From Odiellus spinosus (lineage: Eukaryota; Arthropoda; Arachnida; Opiliones; Phalangiidae): a stretch of DNA of 64,000 nucleotides. A model generated the notes under the pieces. The model was not told the origin of the DNA. It did not search any database and was given only the letters and a program-made list of their open reading frames with translations. The position numbers and the translations under genes are program-made. The stretch covers positions 6,388,501 to 6,452,500 of the forward strand of contig OY987226.1 of the NCBI GenBank assembly GCA_963920705.1. Reading direction: 5' to 3'. Shown here piece by piece: positions 10,600 through 21,077 of the stretch. Each line of letters starts with the position of its first letter. Position 1 is the first letter of the stretch.

Positions 10600-10936
10600 C
10601 AGAAGCCGATGAAACCCTCCTTTGAAGTCTATTACTCCCTGGTCTTGTCTACCCCTCTCTGTATGGGTTAGTTTCAAAAAGCGCGATTAGTACGCCTCCT
10701 AACTGTAGATATTTTCGGAGCGGGAGTTTGTCGAGCGAATATCTCTAGCAGCCTTGGAGTTCGTCAAAAAAAACGTCGTCGTTTGTGGAGAGAGAATTTC
10801 TAATTTTCCATAGACAGGGGGGTATGAAGTAGGACCCCTCCGATCTCGTAAAATTGTGAATTTTACCCATACAGAGAGGAGCGCTATATCGATCATTAGA
10901 GTAGTAGACTTCAAAGGAGGGTTTCATCTACTTCTG
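10600..10936 (+). mobile_element. Family A MITE, copy 1 (337 bp)
   Basis: The left end begins CAGAAGCCGATGAAACCC and the right end is the inverse of CAGAAGTAGATGAAACCC, so the two ends come from different subfamilies. The 7-bp TSD ATGCTAC is perfect (10593-10599 and 10937-10943). A second inverted block, CCCTCTCTGTATGGGT against ACCCATACAGAGAGG, lies about 50 bp in from each end. The interior includes TTTCGGAGCGGGAG and AACGTCGTCGTTTGTGGAG. Small frames in either strand repeat in every copy and are by-products of the element. Strand is arbitrary; all seven copies lie the same way. Confidence 0.95.
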
Positions 10937-11089
10937 ATGCTACTAATATCATTTTAAACCTCATTCTCTAACTCGATTGCAAATCATCTCATCACAATGA
11001 AAATCACGAAAAATGTCCTGTTTCATTTGCATTTTTTTATCTGTTTGTTTCACCTTTATTTTGAAACACGTACGACAGTATATAAGCAA

Positions 11090-11266
11090 TTGAGGTTTTT
11101 ACTAGACTATAGTTTATATTAACATATCTAACCAATTGCGGGCTCATTAGTACTCTAAAAATGTTACTATGTACCCACCCGTTGAAAAGATGTTGGGTCA
11201 CTGGCGGGATTTGAACCCACAACCTTCCACGCTACCACTTGAACTATTTGTGTCACTAGACAACAT
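11090..11266 (-). mobile_element. tRNA-derived SINE-like fragment
   Basis: On the minus strand, TAGTTCAAGTGG (11235-11246) fits the RNA polymerase III A box and GGTTCAAATCC (11207-11217) fits the B box. The boxes are only about 17 bases apart, too close for an intact tRNA, so the anticodon arm is missing. Downstream on the minus strand is a non-tRNA body containing GAGCCCGCAATTGGTTAG. A related body fragment, CTAACCAATTACGAGC, recurs at about 11346-11361 without a head. This suits a SINE derived from a tRNA better than a functional tRNA gene. Boundaries are approximate. Confidence 0.55.
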
Positions 11267-11389
11267 TCTTAAAGATCGTTTGCGATTTCGTGTCATTGAT
11301 CGAGACGATACTGATGGTTTTACTTTTGCATTTATGATGACATAGCTAACCAATTACGAGCTTATTAGCTTTAAAAAAAATTGATATCG

Positions 11390-12163
11390 TGTGAGGTTTT
11401 ACATTATTAATCATCTCCAGCTCTCTTTTGTTTCGCAAATTGCTCGCGAACAAAACTCTAGTCAGAAGAAATCAAAATAATTAGACTTTACTTTGTGTTC
11501 AACTTATCCATCCATGCCACTTTTCTAAACCTACTTCAACATCACTTCATTGTCTCTAGAAACTCGGAACGTACGCTATGCACGGTTAAGAGAAAAGAGG
11601 CCAAAAAGCTATTTGGTTTGCTAATAGAGTCATCGCGCAATGTGCTACGTTTCTTCGTTTTGTTCTAGGGATTCAATTTATGAATTTTTCGTCCTTCTTT
11701 TTCCCTCTTTCTACTTCTCTCCTCTTTACCAAGTTCGCAATCTAAGCTTTGGCCCGCAAAATAGACACGACTTCACGCAGCTAGAAGCAGTCTCGCTCGG
11801 TTTAAATCGGGGAAATAAAAAATAATAAAAAAAAATTGAGGAAAAGTTGCGTGGGAAAACCGTACCTCGCTAAGCCTAAACTCAAACTCGTTTATGGAAA
11901 ATAAAAATTGTAGTCACCCGGACCCAGAATTTTCATTTTTGATTTTTTTGATTTCATTTTCCATCTTTTTCTCAAACGAATTCCGAGAAAAAAAAAAAAT
12001 TTCCCTGTTTTTATATTTAGGTTCTCTCGACTTTACGAAGTTCTTTTCAGGGATTTTATGTTTGATCTTAGTCGTTTATATATAGGGCTTGTAATTTTTA
12101 GGGAATTTTACTAAAGGAATGGCGAAATTTTTATAAATTTTGATTCTTAAAGTGAAGTTGTCA

Positions 12164-12199
<36 letters not shown>

Positions 12200-12995
12200 A
12201 TAAACTTTTGATTTATTTTTGATTTTTCTTGCAATTGAAAACCAGTATTTAGAATTTTACACCTTTAGATTGACGCTTTTTAAAAAACAACTTCAAAATC
12301 TAAATTACAAAAATAGACACATAAAATTTTTCCCCTTGATGACGTAGAATGATTCTGCAACTTAATTAACGATAAGTTTCGAATAAAAGGCAACATTTTC
12401 TATATTTAGTACTTTCACGAAAAAGATAGCCTGAAAGTAGCCTTACCCAGTGGCTTATCTAGGCGGATAAGAACCTATGATTTCAACCTTCCTTTAAATG
12501 ACCTAAATATTAGTTCGTCCAGATTCCCGTGAGAATTTTGACCCTGTTGCTTCATCGTAAACAGTACTGTATAGATGACGTAATGATTTAGTAAACTCTT
12601 CAAAATTTATTTCATTTTTATTTCTCTCATGGATTTTTTTTTTTTAAATCCTTGACCCATTTGTATCAGTTGGGTTATTAGTGATCCTTTAGAACCGACT
12701 TTTAACATCGACTAGGGATTCATTGTGACCTCTCTACCGCGCACCCCCTCGAGAAAATCGTAGAAATGAAAAGGTTTTAGATCCTAATGGAATAGGGTAT
12801 ATTATTGAATACAATATTTGAAACATTTTGACTTTACAACTCTTGTAAAGTCAAAGTTTGTTAATTCCCTTTGATATCTATGATCTTGTCGTAGAATATA
12901 ATGGAAAACTCTTTTCTTATACGCTGAAATCTCATATTGGTTGCGGCTTGGGGAAAGCCATGTTAGCTTCATAAATATTGCTCCGATGACTATTA
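11390..12995. other. No recognised gene; includes a poly-T tract
   Basis: This is AT-rich sequence with several short T-rich frames (for example 11640-11825 and 11894-12085) that carry no recognisable domain. A run of 29 T lies at 12166-12194. It could be a retroposon tail on the minus strand, but no element body adjacent to it is identifiable. Confidence 0.5.
12166..12194. repeat. Poly-T tract (29 T)
   Basis: This is an uninterrupted run of T on the plus strand. It could be the A-tail of a minus-strand retroposon, but no body or TSD was identified next to it. Confidence 0.9.
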
Positions 12996-13001
12996 CTGAA
13001 T

Positions 13002-13283
13002 CAGAGGAGGATCAGAGAAGGAGAGGAAATGTGGGGACGGCGCGGTTCCTACTGCGTCGGCCTAAACTCCCACTCTGGGAGAACGGGGGTAGAGACGTTT
13101 CATGGTAAAATGTTGTCGCGTGGGTAAAACGAATCCTTTATGAGACGCGCTAGCTAGCGACCACGTGACAACAGTTTACCTCGAGAATTTCCTATCCCCC
13201 CTTTCCACCCGAGTGGGAGGTTGGCTCTTCTCTCTCTAACTCAACGCAGCCCCACATTTCCTCTCTTTCTCTGATCCTCCTTG
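13002..13283 (+). mobile_element. Family B MITE, copy 1 (282 bp)
   Basis: The ends match CAAGGAGGATCAGAGAAGG, with one altered base pair at the left tip. The flanks share CTGAAT (12996-13001 and 13284-13289), six of an expected seven TSD bases. Internal landmarks are CCCACTCTGGGAGAACG, GTTGTCGCGTGGG and its partner CCACGTGACAAC, then CACCCGAGTGGGAGGTTGG. The internal GTTGTCACGTGG/CCACGTGACAAC pair makes a second hairpin in most copies. There is no coding sequence. Confidence 0.92.
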
Positions 13284-13289
13284 CTGAAT

Positions 13290-14470
13290 GGGATACTTTT
13301 TTAACCACTAGACTTATTGTCTACTTACATTAAAGTTATACTGTAGTTATACTTTGAATTCTCAGATGATAGAAATAATTAGAATAGAATGGTCATAATA
13401 ATCTGCGGAAAAGATTTTAAGCTGACCGTGTCAGTTGTATAGATTAGAACAAAGATATGCGTGCAAAAAGTTTGGCTAACGCAATTATATAAAAAATAAT
13501 AACGTTAAAAATTTGTTAGTATTAGCTGAAACCTTTCAGGGAAAATCGTTGGAAAAGGTCAGGGAAAAACCTGGAATTTGAATCTGAAAAAGTGTGGCAA
13601 ACTTGGGTCAAACAAGGTCAAATGAAGTAACAAACAAAAACCACGTGCTCGTCTGCCTATTCTATATCCATTGCAGCAACGTGGTTTTATTAGTTACTAC
13701 TTTTGCCACTGTTTTCCGTTAGCGGATTTATTGAGCAAAAAATTCTTAAAGGGATACTAAACATGATTAAAACTAACCAAAGGTTTCGCGGTAATATAAA
13801 TAAAAGTTGCCTATTGTATTCGATAAACTTAAGACATTTGCCCACTTTAAATTTCTGGGAAAGCTCAGAATTGTTGATGCTAATGAGAAGCCGTTGTAAA
13901 ATTGACACGTGACCAATTTTATTTCTTAAAACACTTATTTTTGGTTCTAGTATTATTTCAAAGACGAACAACTGAAGTTTTTTAAAATTGATATTGGAAC
14001 TTTAATAATTAACCTCAAATTACCGCGAAACCTTTTTTTATCAAAAAAAATGTTTTTCAGAGTATTCCTTTAAACTTTACAAAAGCACGTTTTCTACCCC
14101 GAAATAAATTTTATTTGTTTTTTTTTTTTAAATTCAAAAGAAATTGGAAAATGAAAAAATACCTTTCCATCTAAGGTATTTTTCTACTTATTTTTCACAA
14201 TGGACCAAATAAATGGTTTCTTTTTATCGAGCCTGTTTCTTTTCCAAGGGTTGGTACTTTTTTTTTTAATATCCGTCGTAACCTACGACATAAGACGTAT
14301 ACTTGAAATTCCTGACAGTGATACTACCATACCTTTAATGTTATTCTTTCGTATCGTTGTCCCTTGCAACAGTAAGGCCCGAGAGAATCTTTATACAAAC
14401 CTAGTCGCTATCATTTGAGATTAAAGGATGACAGACAACTGATCTTAAGCACCTGAAATCCCCCTATCAT
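13290..14470. other. AT-rich stretch, nothing recognised
   Basis: A phrase related to that at 5395-5590 (CAGGGAAAAACCTGG) appears at about 13560, pointing to an old dispersed repeat. Opposing short frames at 13690-13971 are AT-rich and unsupported. The rest shows no structure. Confidence 0.5.
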
Positions 14471-15040
14471 TAGATACGTTCATACTAGGCCTTAGAATCG
14501 ATTTAAACCGTTTCGAAACATTTAGTTGGAGTCGTGTGAACGGGAAATCGTCTTTTCTCGAATCGATTTGATTCGATTTCTCGAAACTGATTCGGGAACT
14601 GGTTTCATACTGATTCAGTTTCAACAAACGATAGTTGAAGCTACAATAAATCGATTTATGAAGATAATATAGCTACGATCACACTAGCATTTCTTAATCG
14701 ATTTGAAACGGTAAAATCAAACCGATATTCAAATCGCCAGGAATCGTTTCAAGCGTCATGTGTTCACGCGTTATCGTTATAAATCGATTTATTGTAGCTT
14801 CCTCTATCGGTTGTTGAAACCGAATCGGTACGAAACTGGTTCGCGAATCAGTTTCGAGAAATCGAATCAAATCGATTCGAGAGAAGACGGTTTCTTGTTC
14901 ACACGACTCCAGCGAAACGTTTTGAAACGGTTTAAATCAATTACAATGCCTAGTATGAACCAAGCTTTCGTGAACACAATTCCTAGTGATTTGATTATCG
15001 GTTTGATTTTTCCGTTTCAAATCGATTTAAAAATGCTAAT
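14471..15040. mobile_element. Family C element interrupted by an inverted family C element
   Basis: The outer copy begins ACGTTCATACTAGGCC and follows the family C consensus to GATAAT at about 14668. It resumes at about 14966 with GTGAACACAATTCCTAG and runs to about 15040. Between these lies a complete copy in the opposite orientation (14670-14965), opening AGCTACGATCACACTAGC and closing CCTAGTATGAACCAAGCT. The outer left half and inner right half therefore form an inverted repeat of nearly 190 bp per arm. The body is rich in AATCGATTT palindromes. No clear TSD was found. Confidence 0.8.
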
Positions 15041-15051
15041 TTGGCCTTTCT

Positions 15052-15441
15052 AAAACGGTTCAAAACGGTTTCAAAGTCTCTAGTGAGAATTCAGCTTATA
15101 TGCCAAGGCCCGAATAGAGTCAGGTTGCATCATGTCCACTTGAAAGAATTATAGTTCTCCAAAACATTAGGTGTGAACCCGACTTAAGTGGCTATATGAT
15201 ATCGAGTTGCGGACAATTATTCTATCAGTAAAGAAATTTTATGTAAAAGAGATTTAGTCCACAAAGAATCTAAACACGATTCATCCTTTGTGACCTTTAT
15301 TGTCGCGAGCGAATTCGCTTTAATAGAAGCCGGGTTCACATTAAGAACTTCGACACCGTTTTTAACCGATTTGGAAAGATCATATTGTAAAATTTTCGGG
15401 TCATTTTAAGAGATACTTTTTCGTTGTGTGAACGTAGCTTA
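15052..15441. mobile_element. Family D fragments
   Basis: A right-end fragment (15052-15097) reads AAACGGTTTCAAAGTCTC followed by TAGTGAGAATTCAGC. A further diverged copy at 15326-15441 starts GCCGGGTTCACATTAAG, contains TGTAAAATTTTCGGGTCA, and ends GTGTGAACGTAGCTT. Family D is defined by better copies at 17684, 35200 and 36575. The intervening 230 bp show nothing recognisable. Confidence 0.65.
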
Positions 15442-16867
15442 GTGTAGAAGAATAATGACGCAATAAATTATTCTTTCCACGCTCTCTAGGGAAACACTAC
15501 TTTATTAAATCAATCGGGTTTTTTTCTTCTGTTTTGTAACATTCATCTGGTTATATGTATTGTAGAGCATACCATTGACTTTGGCTTTATCTCCAAGTAA
15601 AAAAATTATATATAACCCGTAGGGTAGCTTTGTATTCGATAAAAATTCAAGATAGGATTGACTATAGATTGATCCCGTTATTTGTATCATGCTTTCTATG
15701 TTACGATGGAGTTAGGTTTAAAAGGGAACCTCTGTGAAAATCAATATGAAGTGATTTTTGTTGTACGATGCTTTATTTGATTCCCCGAAGAGCTTAAAGG
15801 ATTGCCTGAAAATTTTACTCGCGTTTTTAATTTTTTTCCCTGTTTTTTGATCAATTATTTCAATTAGAAAATAATATTTGAAACCTTTTTAGGCTTACTA
15901 CTGGGCTTATATATTTTAATGAAGTGACTTCCCGACCAATCAGAGGCTAGAATCTATCCCGCGATGGTTTAGAATAGAGAATGATTTGAGATATTACCTG
16001 TGCTTTTAGAGATCAAGTCGGTCTTCGTCAATTTACTAAAATAAATCTCACTTAAATCTTATAAATTGTTAGAAATAAATGGCCATATTTGAGCTAAGCC
16101 TAATTTTGAAATTGTTGAAATTAGTCGGGCGCCAAGAGACAATTTTTCATATTTCTATAAAAAATACAAAGTTAACCCTAACTTTTTGCTAACGCGACCG
16201 CTGATTGGACGTAGGGAAATTCAAACAAGTATTTAAGACAAACCCTTTAAAACTTTTTTCCGATAGATTAACTAATTCATTTCATTTCACCTAATTATAC
16301 CATTAAGTTTTGGTATTATCAAAATCTACACTTGTACGAGAGTGATCCGATTACGTCATTCTGAACCTTGAACTCATAGCTAGCTTATAAAGGATTGTTT
16401 TCGTTGCTTTTAGTTTTTAGTACTCGACTCTTAAAAAGCTTTGGAAAGTCGTCCCTTTTTCTCTAGTTTGCACTCTAGATTAATTACGAATTAATCCTAT
16501 TAATTCAATAATTAAGCAATGTTCTTTTAAGCAAAATCCTCTGCACTTGGTTAAGTCTAAATCCGATAAATAGATTTGACAGTATTAAAATAGACCTTCC
16601 ATCGATTTTGCAAGTATACAAGCATACTTAAAGATCACGTTATTTAATCGAATGAAAGCTGCATTAGTCGTCAATTAATTGCATCGCAATATATGTACTT
16701 CGCCTCCATTTTTTTTTCACCACCATGAAGATGCATTTTCATGGTACTTGTACAAACTTTATTGACAAAATCATGAGATTTTAATAAAATTCTCTACATT
16801 CACAAAATGGATCAGCTTTTGAATTTATTTTAAAAACGTATGAGAGATTTTTTCGGAATTTTTAGGT
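15442..16867. other. AT-rich stretch, nothing recognised
   Basis: I see no tandem repeat, terminal inverted repeat pair or coding signature. A 61-codon minus-strand frame at 15505-15690 is not supported. Confidence 0.5.
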
Positions 16868-17127
16868 AAAATTTGAAGAAAAGAAAATATAAATTCGGGC
16901 CAATCATATTCACACAAGGTCTTAGGCATCAAATGCCGGCCTATTCTTTTAATGTTAGGACTTAAACAAACGCTGTTGAAGGCTGAAATAATATAATTGG
17001 CTCAAATTTATTTTTACTTTTTTTTTTAATTTTACCAAACTTCAAAAATTAATTTAAACACCAAAAACGTGTCTAAAAATTGCGAAAAAATTCAAAATCT
17101 GTTCCATTTTTAGCTTCAAGTTTCCCT
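16868..17127. mobile_element. Family H element, copy 2 (degenerate left end)
   Basis: The core AAGGTCTTAGGCATCAAA, CGGCCTATTCTTTTAATG and GCTGTTGAAGGCTGAAATAA matches the better copy at 28872-29235. The right end TTAGCTTCAAGTTTCCCT is followed by TTAA (17128-17131), the expected target. The left end could not be located and is given only approximately. Confidence 0.7.
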
Positions 17128-17131
17128 TTAA

Positions 17132-17683
17132 TTATATGCCTATCGATTATGAAAACGCAAGTTGAGGTGCGTACCGAACTTTGGATGTTCCCATCCTCTT
17201 CATTTCTCCCCGTTAATTGGTTTAGTTGGAAATGATATACTAGTACATAATGAGCAACGAAGACACTCAGCTTTTGCTAAGTCAAAGTCCTCTATTGAAA
17301 GCTTAGGCTTTCGCCTCCTACAAGTCTTTGGCTTTACCATCAGACTTAGAAATGCTTTCGGGTCTTCATTGGTTCAAAAGTAACATAAAATAGTGATATT
17401 TTTACTGATTTGAAGCTAGTTATGAGGATTCAGAAACCATCCAACTTTATATATCCTTATTTGTAGCTAAATTACACTGATTATTAGTGGATGAAATAAG
17501 GCTATTGTAGATCCTACAGTTGATTCTCGCGCGTTTTGGCACGTGATAAGGTCGCTTTTGTTCTGTTTTTTTCGTAAAAGTACTTAATCCAGATAAATAT
17601 GGTTACTTACGTTCCATAAATTAACTACGTCATATATCGGGAAACAAAATTACGTTGGCATTTTGACGTTTTCATTTTGAAGT
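17132..17683. other. No recognised gene
   Basis: A 73-codon plus-strand frame at 17162-17383 is slightly less AT-biased than its surroundings but matches nothing I know and does not continue. No repeats are visible. Confidence 0.45.
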
Positions 17684-17848
17684 AGCCGCGTTCGTACTTG
17701 GAACTTTGAAACCGTTTTAACCGTTTTGGAAAGGTCAGATTGTTAAATTTTGGGGTCAGCTTTAAAGATCCTTTATCAAAAAATGTAATTATTAGCTTAA
17801 AAAGTTAATTTGAAAACGGTTTCTAAGTTTCAAGTTTGAACGTACCTA
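17684..17848 (+). mobile_element. Family D MITE, copy 2
   Basis: The element begins GCCGCGTTCGTACTTGG, contains ACCGTTTTGGAAAGGTCAG and AAATTTTGGGGTCAGC, and ends AAGTTTGAACGTACC. The order of motifs is the same as in the copies at 35200 and 36575. The ends are inverted relative to each other. The tips have diverged and no TSD is convincing. Confidence 0.75.
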
Positions 17849-17880
17849 TAGAATATGACAATTAAAACTATTAATTAAAC

Positions 17881-18173
17881 CAAGAAGGATCAGATAAGGA
17901 GAGGAAAAGTGGGGCTGCGTTGAGTTAGAGAGAGAAGAGCCAACCTCCCACTCGGGTGGAAAGGGGGGATAGGAAATTCTCGAGGTAAACTGTTGTCACG
18001 TGGTCGCTAGCTAGCGCGTCTCATAAAGGATTCGTTTTACCCACGTGACAACAATTTACCACGAAGCATCACTACCCCCGTCTGCCCCCCCGTTCTCCCA
18101 GAGTGGGAGTTTAGGCCGACGCAGTAGGAGCCGCGCCGTTCCCACTTTTCCTCTCCTTATCTGATCCTTCTTG
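17881..18173 (-). mobile_element. Family B MITE, copy 2 (inverted, 293 bp)
   Basis: The ends are CAAGAAGGATCAGATAAGG and its inverse, with a perfect 7-bp TSD ATTAAAC at 17874-17880 and 18174-18180. The interior is the reverse complement of the other five copies (GCTGCGTTGAGTTAGAG comes first), so this is the only inverted member in the window. The GTTGTCACGTGG/CCACGTGACAAC internal pair is intact. Confidence 0.95.
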
Positions 18174-18180
18174 ATTAAAC

Positions 18181-18835
18181 TGACCATTTTTCAATGAGAA
18201 TGAACATATAATGGATAAGTCTCTTTTAGCAACGACTTTACTAAGATATTACATTATCATACTTATATATATATTCCGTATGTTACTTGTAACGTTAGTT
18301 TAGAAGAGGAAAACGAAAATGGAGGGTTAAATGATAATCCATTTCTTTCCAATTTAATCATTTTCTAAGAAGATGATGCAGTTCCTAAAGGAAGTCGAAG
18401 AGATTATCTTATTCGATGCTGGTTTTACTAGTATCTTATCATCAATTTGTTTTTTTATCCTGGTTAGTAATTTGACCAAATGGTGCTTACGTGTTTTGTA
18501 ATTAATAACGGATGAGGGTTTGTGATGTATTATTGCTTCTCGTGTTTTTCCTGGTTATGGATCTTTTTACCTCGTATTCGATTTAATTGAATCAACGCGT
18601 CCAATATTGCCACGGAGGGAATGTATTAAGTTGGTAGCAGCTTGCTGGTTAAAGGTTCCTCCTAACTAGGTTCTCTTCATTGCCTCAAATAAGTTAAACG
18701 TATGATATAAATCTTTTTCCGCACCAAAAACCTAGGACGGACTGAAATATGGATATTGGGTCGAGATTGATTTTACGCTTGATGAAAAAGGGGTTGGCCA
18801 AACATTTGAACCAAGACAAATTATTAGGAGTCCCT
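18181..18835. other. No recognised gene
   Basis: This is AT-rich sequence without visible repeats. The minus-strand frame at 18694-18906 crosses into the neighbouring family E element and is not credible. Confidence 0.5.
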
Positions 18836-18839
18836 TTAA

Positions 18840-19504
18840 AGGGATAATGCAACCTAACAGCTGGTCTATTGACCAGTAAAAAAATTAAAAAACAAATATT
18901 AAACAAGAAATAAATTTTAAAGTTACCTGGAAAATAAGCTTAGCTGGATTCATGGAGATGGGTCAGCGACCAATAGAAGGTTATTGGAAGTCTCGTGAAT
19001 ATCTCGCCTTAACGACGAGCCTTTTCTCATTGGACGCTGACCCAACAATGGGACAGGGTGACCACTTTTCCTATATTTTCACATCCTTCCTATTTTGTCC
19101 TATAATTTAATGGCAATTCCTATAATCTCCTATATTTCTACTCAAAATCTCTAGTTAAGGGTAAAGTTATAAATCATACTGTCAGCTGTGTCTGTATAAG
19201 ATTATTTTAGCTTAACTGTACATTTTCCAGTTAAAATAGTCTGTAAAATTCCATACTATTTAAGCAATTGGATCATATTAATACCGTGTTTAAACCGGTG
19301 GCGAGAGTTGTGACGCAATAATAAACGTGGTTCCTACTTTTAATTAATTATTTTCCTATTTTATCATATATTTTACACTTATTTCTTCCTATATTTTCCT
19401 ATATTTTACATAAAATTCTTCCTATATTTTCCTATATTTCGCAAAGAAAGTTCCTATATTTCCTATATAGGATTTTCAAATTTTCTGTTAGGTTGCATTC
19501 TCCA
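18840..19504. mobile_element. Family E (TTAA) element carrying a hAT-like fragment
   Basis: The left end AGGGATAATGCAACCTAAC follows TTAA (18836-18839), and the right end is the inverse GTTAGGTTGCATTCTCC, followed by TTAT, a one-base change from TTAA. The left arm carries the family E landmarks ATATTAAAC, GAAATAAATTTTAAAG and GGATTCATGGAG. A short hairpin of GGGTCAGCG and CGCTGACCC follows. From 19054 onward the matching right arm is replaced by a family K hAT-like segment, so this is a composite. Confidence 0.75.
19054..19490 (+). mobile_element. hAT-like element (family K), right tip missing
   Basis: It starts with the terminal repeat CAGGGTGACCACTTTTCC and contains many TTCCTATATTTTCC phrases. 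Its right part matches the truncated copy at 2707-2780 up to GGATTTTCAAATTTTC, where the final AGTGGTCACCCTG is replaced by the right end of the family E element. There is no coding potential. It is internal to the composite at 18840-19504. Confidence 0.65.
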
Positions 19505-19621
19505 TTATTGAACGGGGAAAAATTGTTTTAATAGTGTCAGAAGCGTGTGAGGTATACACGAAGTTAATTGTTTATTTAATTAACCCGTAACCGGAGAGTA
19601 AATGCTAGTGATCCCTATACA

Positions 19622-20125
19622 GAGGTGTAAGGTTTGGACAAGATAATTTCTGTTTGTTTTATCTTTATTCATAATTTGAAATTATCCACGGAAAGTCTAT
19701 GATAAATGCAATAATTAACTGATTATTATAAATAATTAACTGATTAACCAAATATTTATGTATTATCAGAAGCCGATGAAACCCTCCTTTGAAGTCTATT
19801 ACTCCCGGGTCTTGTCTACCCCTCTCTGTATGGGTTATTCTCAAAAGGCGCGATTCGTACGACTCCTAATGGTAGATGTTTTCGGAGCGGGAGTTCGTCG
19901 AGCGAATATCTCTAGCAGCCTTGGAGTTCGTCCAAAAACGTCGTCGTATGTGGAGAGAGAGAATTTCCAATTTTCCGTAGACAAGGGGGGATGAAGTAGG
20001 ACCCCTCTGATCTCGTAAAATTGGGAATTTTACCCATACAGAGAGGAGCGCTATATGGAACATTGGAGTAGTAGACTTCAAAGGAGGGTTTCATCGGCTT
20101 CTGGTATTATCTTGACCCCGACCTC
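19622..20125. mobile_element. Family I (TA) MITE, copy 1, split by a family A element
   Basis: The left part begins GAGGTGTAAGGTTTGGACAAG and continues to 19766, where a family A MITE is inserted. After the 7-bp duplication the element resumes and ends GACCCCGACCTC followed by TA. The other copies, at 23257 and 27686, are uninterrupted. Without the insertion and its duplicate the length is about 160 bp. The left flanking TA has become CA. Confidence 0.8.
19767..20103 (+). mobile_element. Family A MITE, copy 2 (337 bp)
   Basis: The termini CAGAAGCCGATGAAACCC are matched at both ends, with TSD GTATTAT at 19760-19766 and 20104-20110. It belongs to the subfamily with TTATTCTCAAAAGGCGCG rather than TTAGTTTCAAAAAG after the GTATGG block. 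It is inserted inside the family I MITE, so it is younger than that element. Confidence 0.96.
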
Positions 20126-20769
20126 TATTAAGAATATTAAGCATCTCTAGGATTCCCAAAAAAAAATAAAAAAATAAAAAATGGTGACAGCTTTACTTTA
20201 AGGTTTAAAAATACTATCTCAATATTTATTCACAAACTTCAATCTTTAACAGAGCGAGATTGAAAGACAGGACGATGAAATCCGATTTTAATTGCGATTG
20301 AATATTGATTGCGCGGGATGTTAAAATCCCTGGCACACAATTCCTTATGATGACATAACTTTTCTCTAAGCCTTTATATGAATTAATAGCTAAAACTACG
20401 CGTCTCTCTTTGTTAATCAATATTAAAATATAGCCTTTTGGTACTAAAAATGAATAAATATGAAACCCAGTATCGTTTATGTAGCTCGATTTAGGAAAGG
20501 ACGCAACCACAAAATAAAAGTTACGTTTCAAATATACCAAAACTTCTAGCTTATTCCAGGATATAATATAGGGTTATTTACTACACCAGGAATTCATATA
20601 TTAATATAGACGTAATGATCAACATATTGCCTTTACTGTATCCCGACTCGTAGGAAAGTAGAAAGCCACACATCTCGCGTCTATCAAAACTTTATAAAAC
20701 TTTTATTGGCTCTTTTGAATATACTTTTTGATAGCGTTGTTGAAGACCGTCTATATTTAAATAGTAATA
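20126..20769. other. No recognised gene
   Basis: A 104-codon minus-strand frame at 20226-20540 is among the longest in the window. It lacks an ATG at its 5' end, has no domain I recognise and lies in AT-rich sequence. I treat it as unsupported; there is no visible repeat. Confidence 0.4.
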
Positions 20770-21022
20770 AACTGTGTTCATACTAGGTCTTGGAAGCGAT
20801 TTAAACCGTTTCAAAACGTTTCGCTATAGTCGTGTGAACGGAAAATCGTCTTTTCTCGAATCGATTTCTTGAAACTGCTTCGGGAACCAGTTACATACCG
20901 ATTCGTTTTCAACAAACGATAGATGAAGTCACGATAAATCGATTTATAAAGATAATGCGTGAACACATGACGCTTAAAACGATTCCTGGCGATTTGAATA
21001 TCGGTTTGAAATCGATTTAGAT
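20770..21022 (+). mobile_element. Family C MITE, copy 2
   Basis: The left end ACTGTGTTCATACTAGG leads into AAACCGTTTCAAAACGTTTC, GAACGGAAAATCGTC, TTCAACAAACGATAG and GATTCCTGGCGATTTGAA in consensus order. The right tip is shortened after AAATCGATTTAG. No TSD was found. Confidence 0.8.
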
Positions 21023-21077
21023 ATGTACACTATTATAATTATAATATTTCTTCCCCATAAACTCATTTACTTATTAA

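Noticed and set aside
10699-10927. Conserved small protein (about 60-71 residues) recurring in each family A copy
   Set aside because: It recurs because the element recurs. Frames in both strands are equally open, and copies contain frameshifting differences without preserving one frame.
11195-11266. A functional tRNA gene on the minus strand
   Set aside because: A and B boxes are present but too close together. No anticodon arm can form, and I could not pair an acceptor stem.
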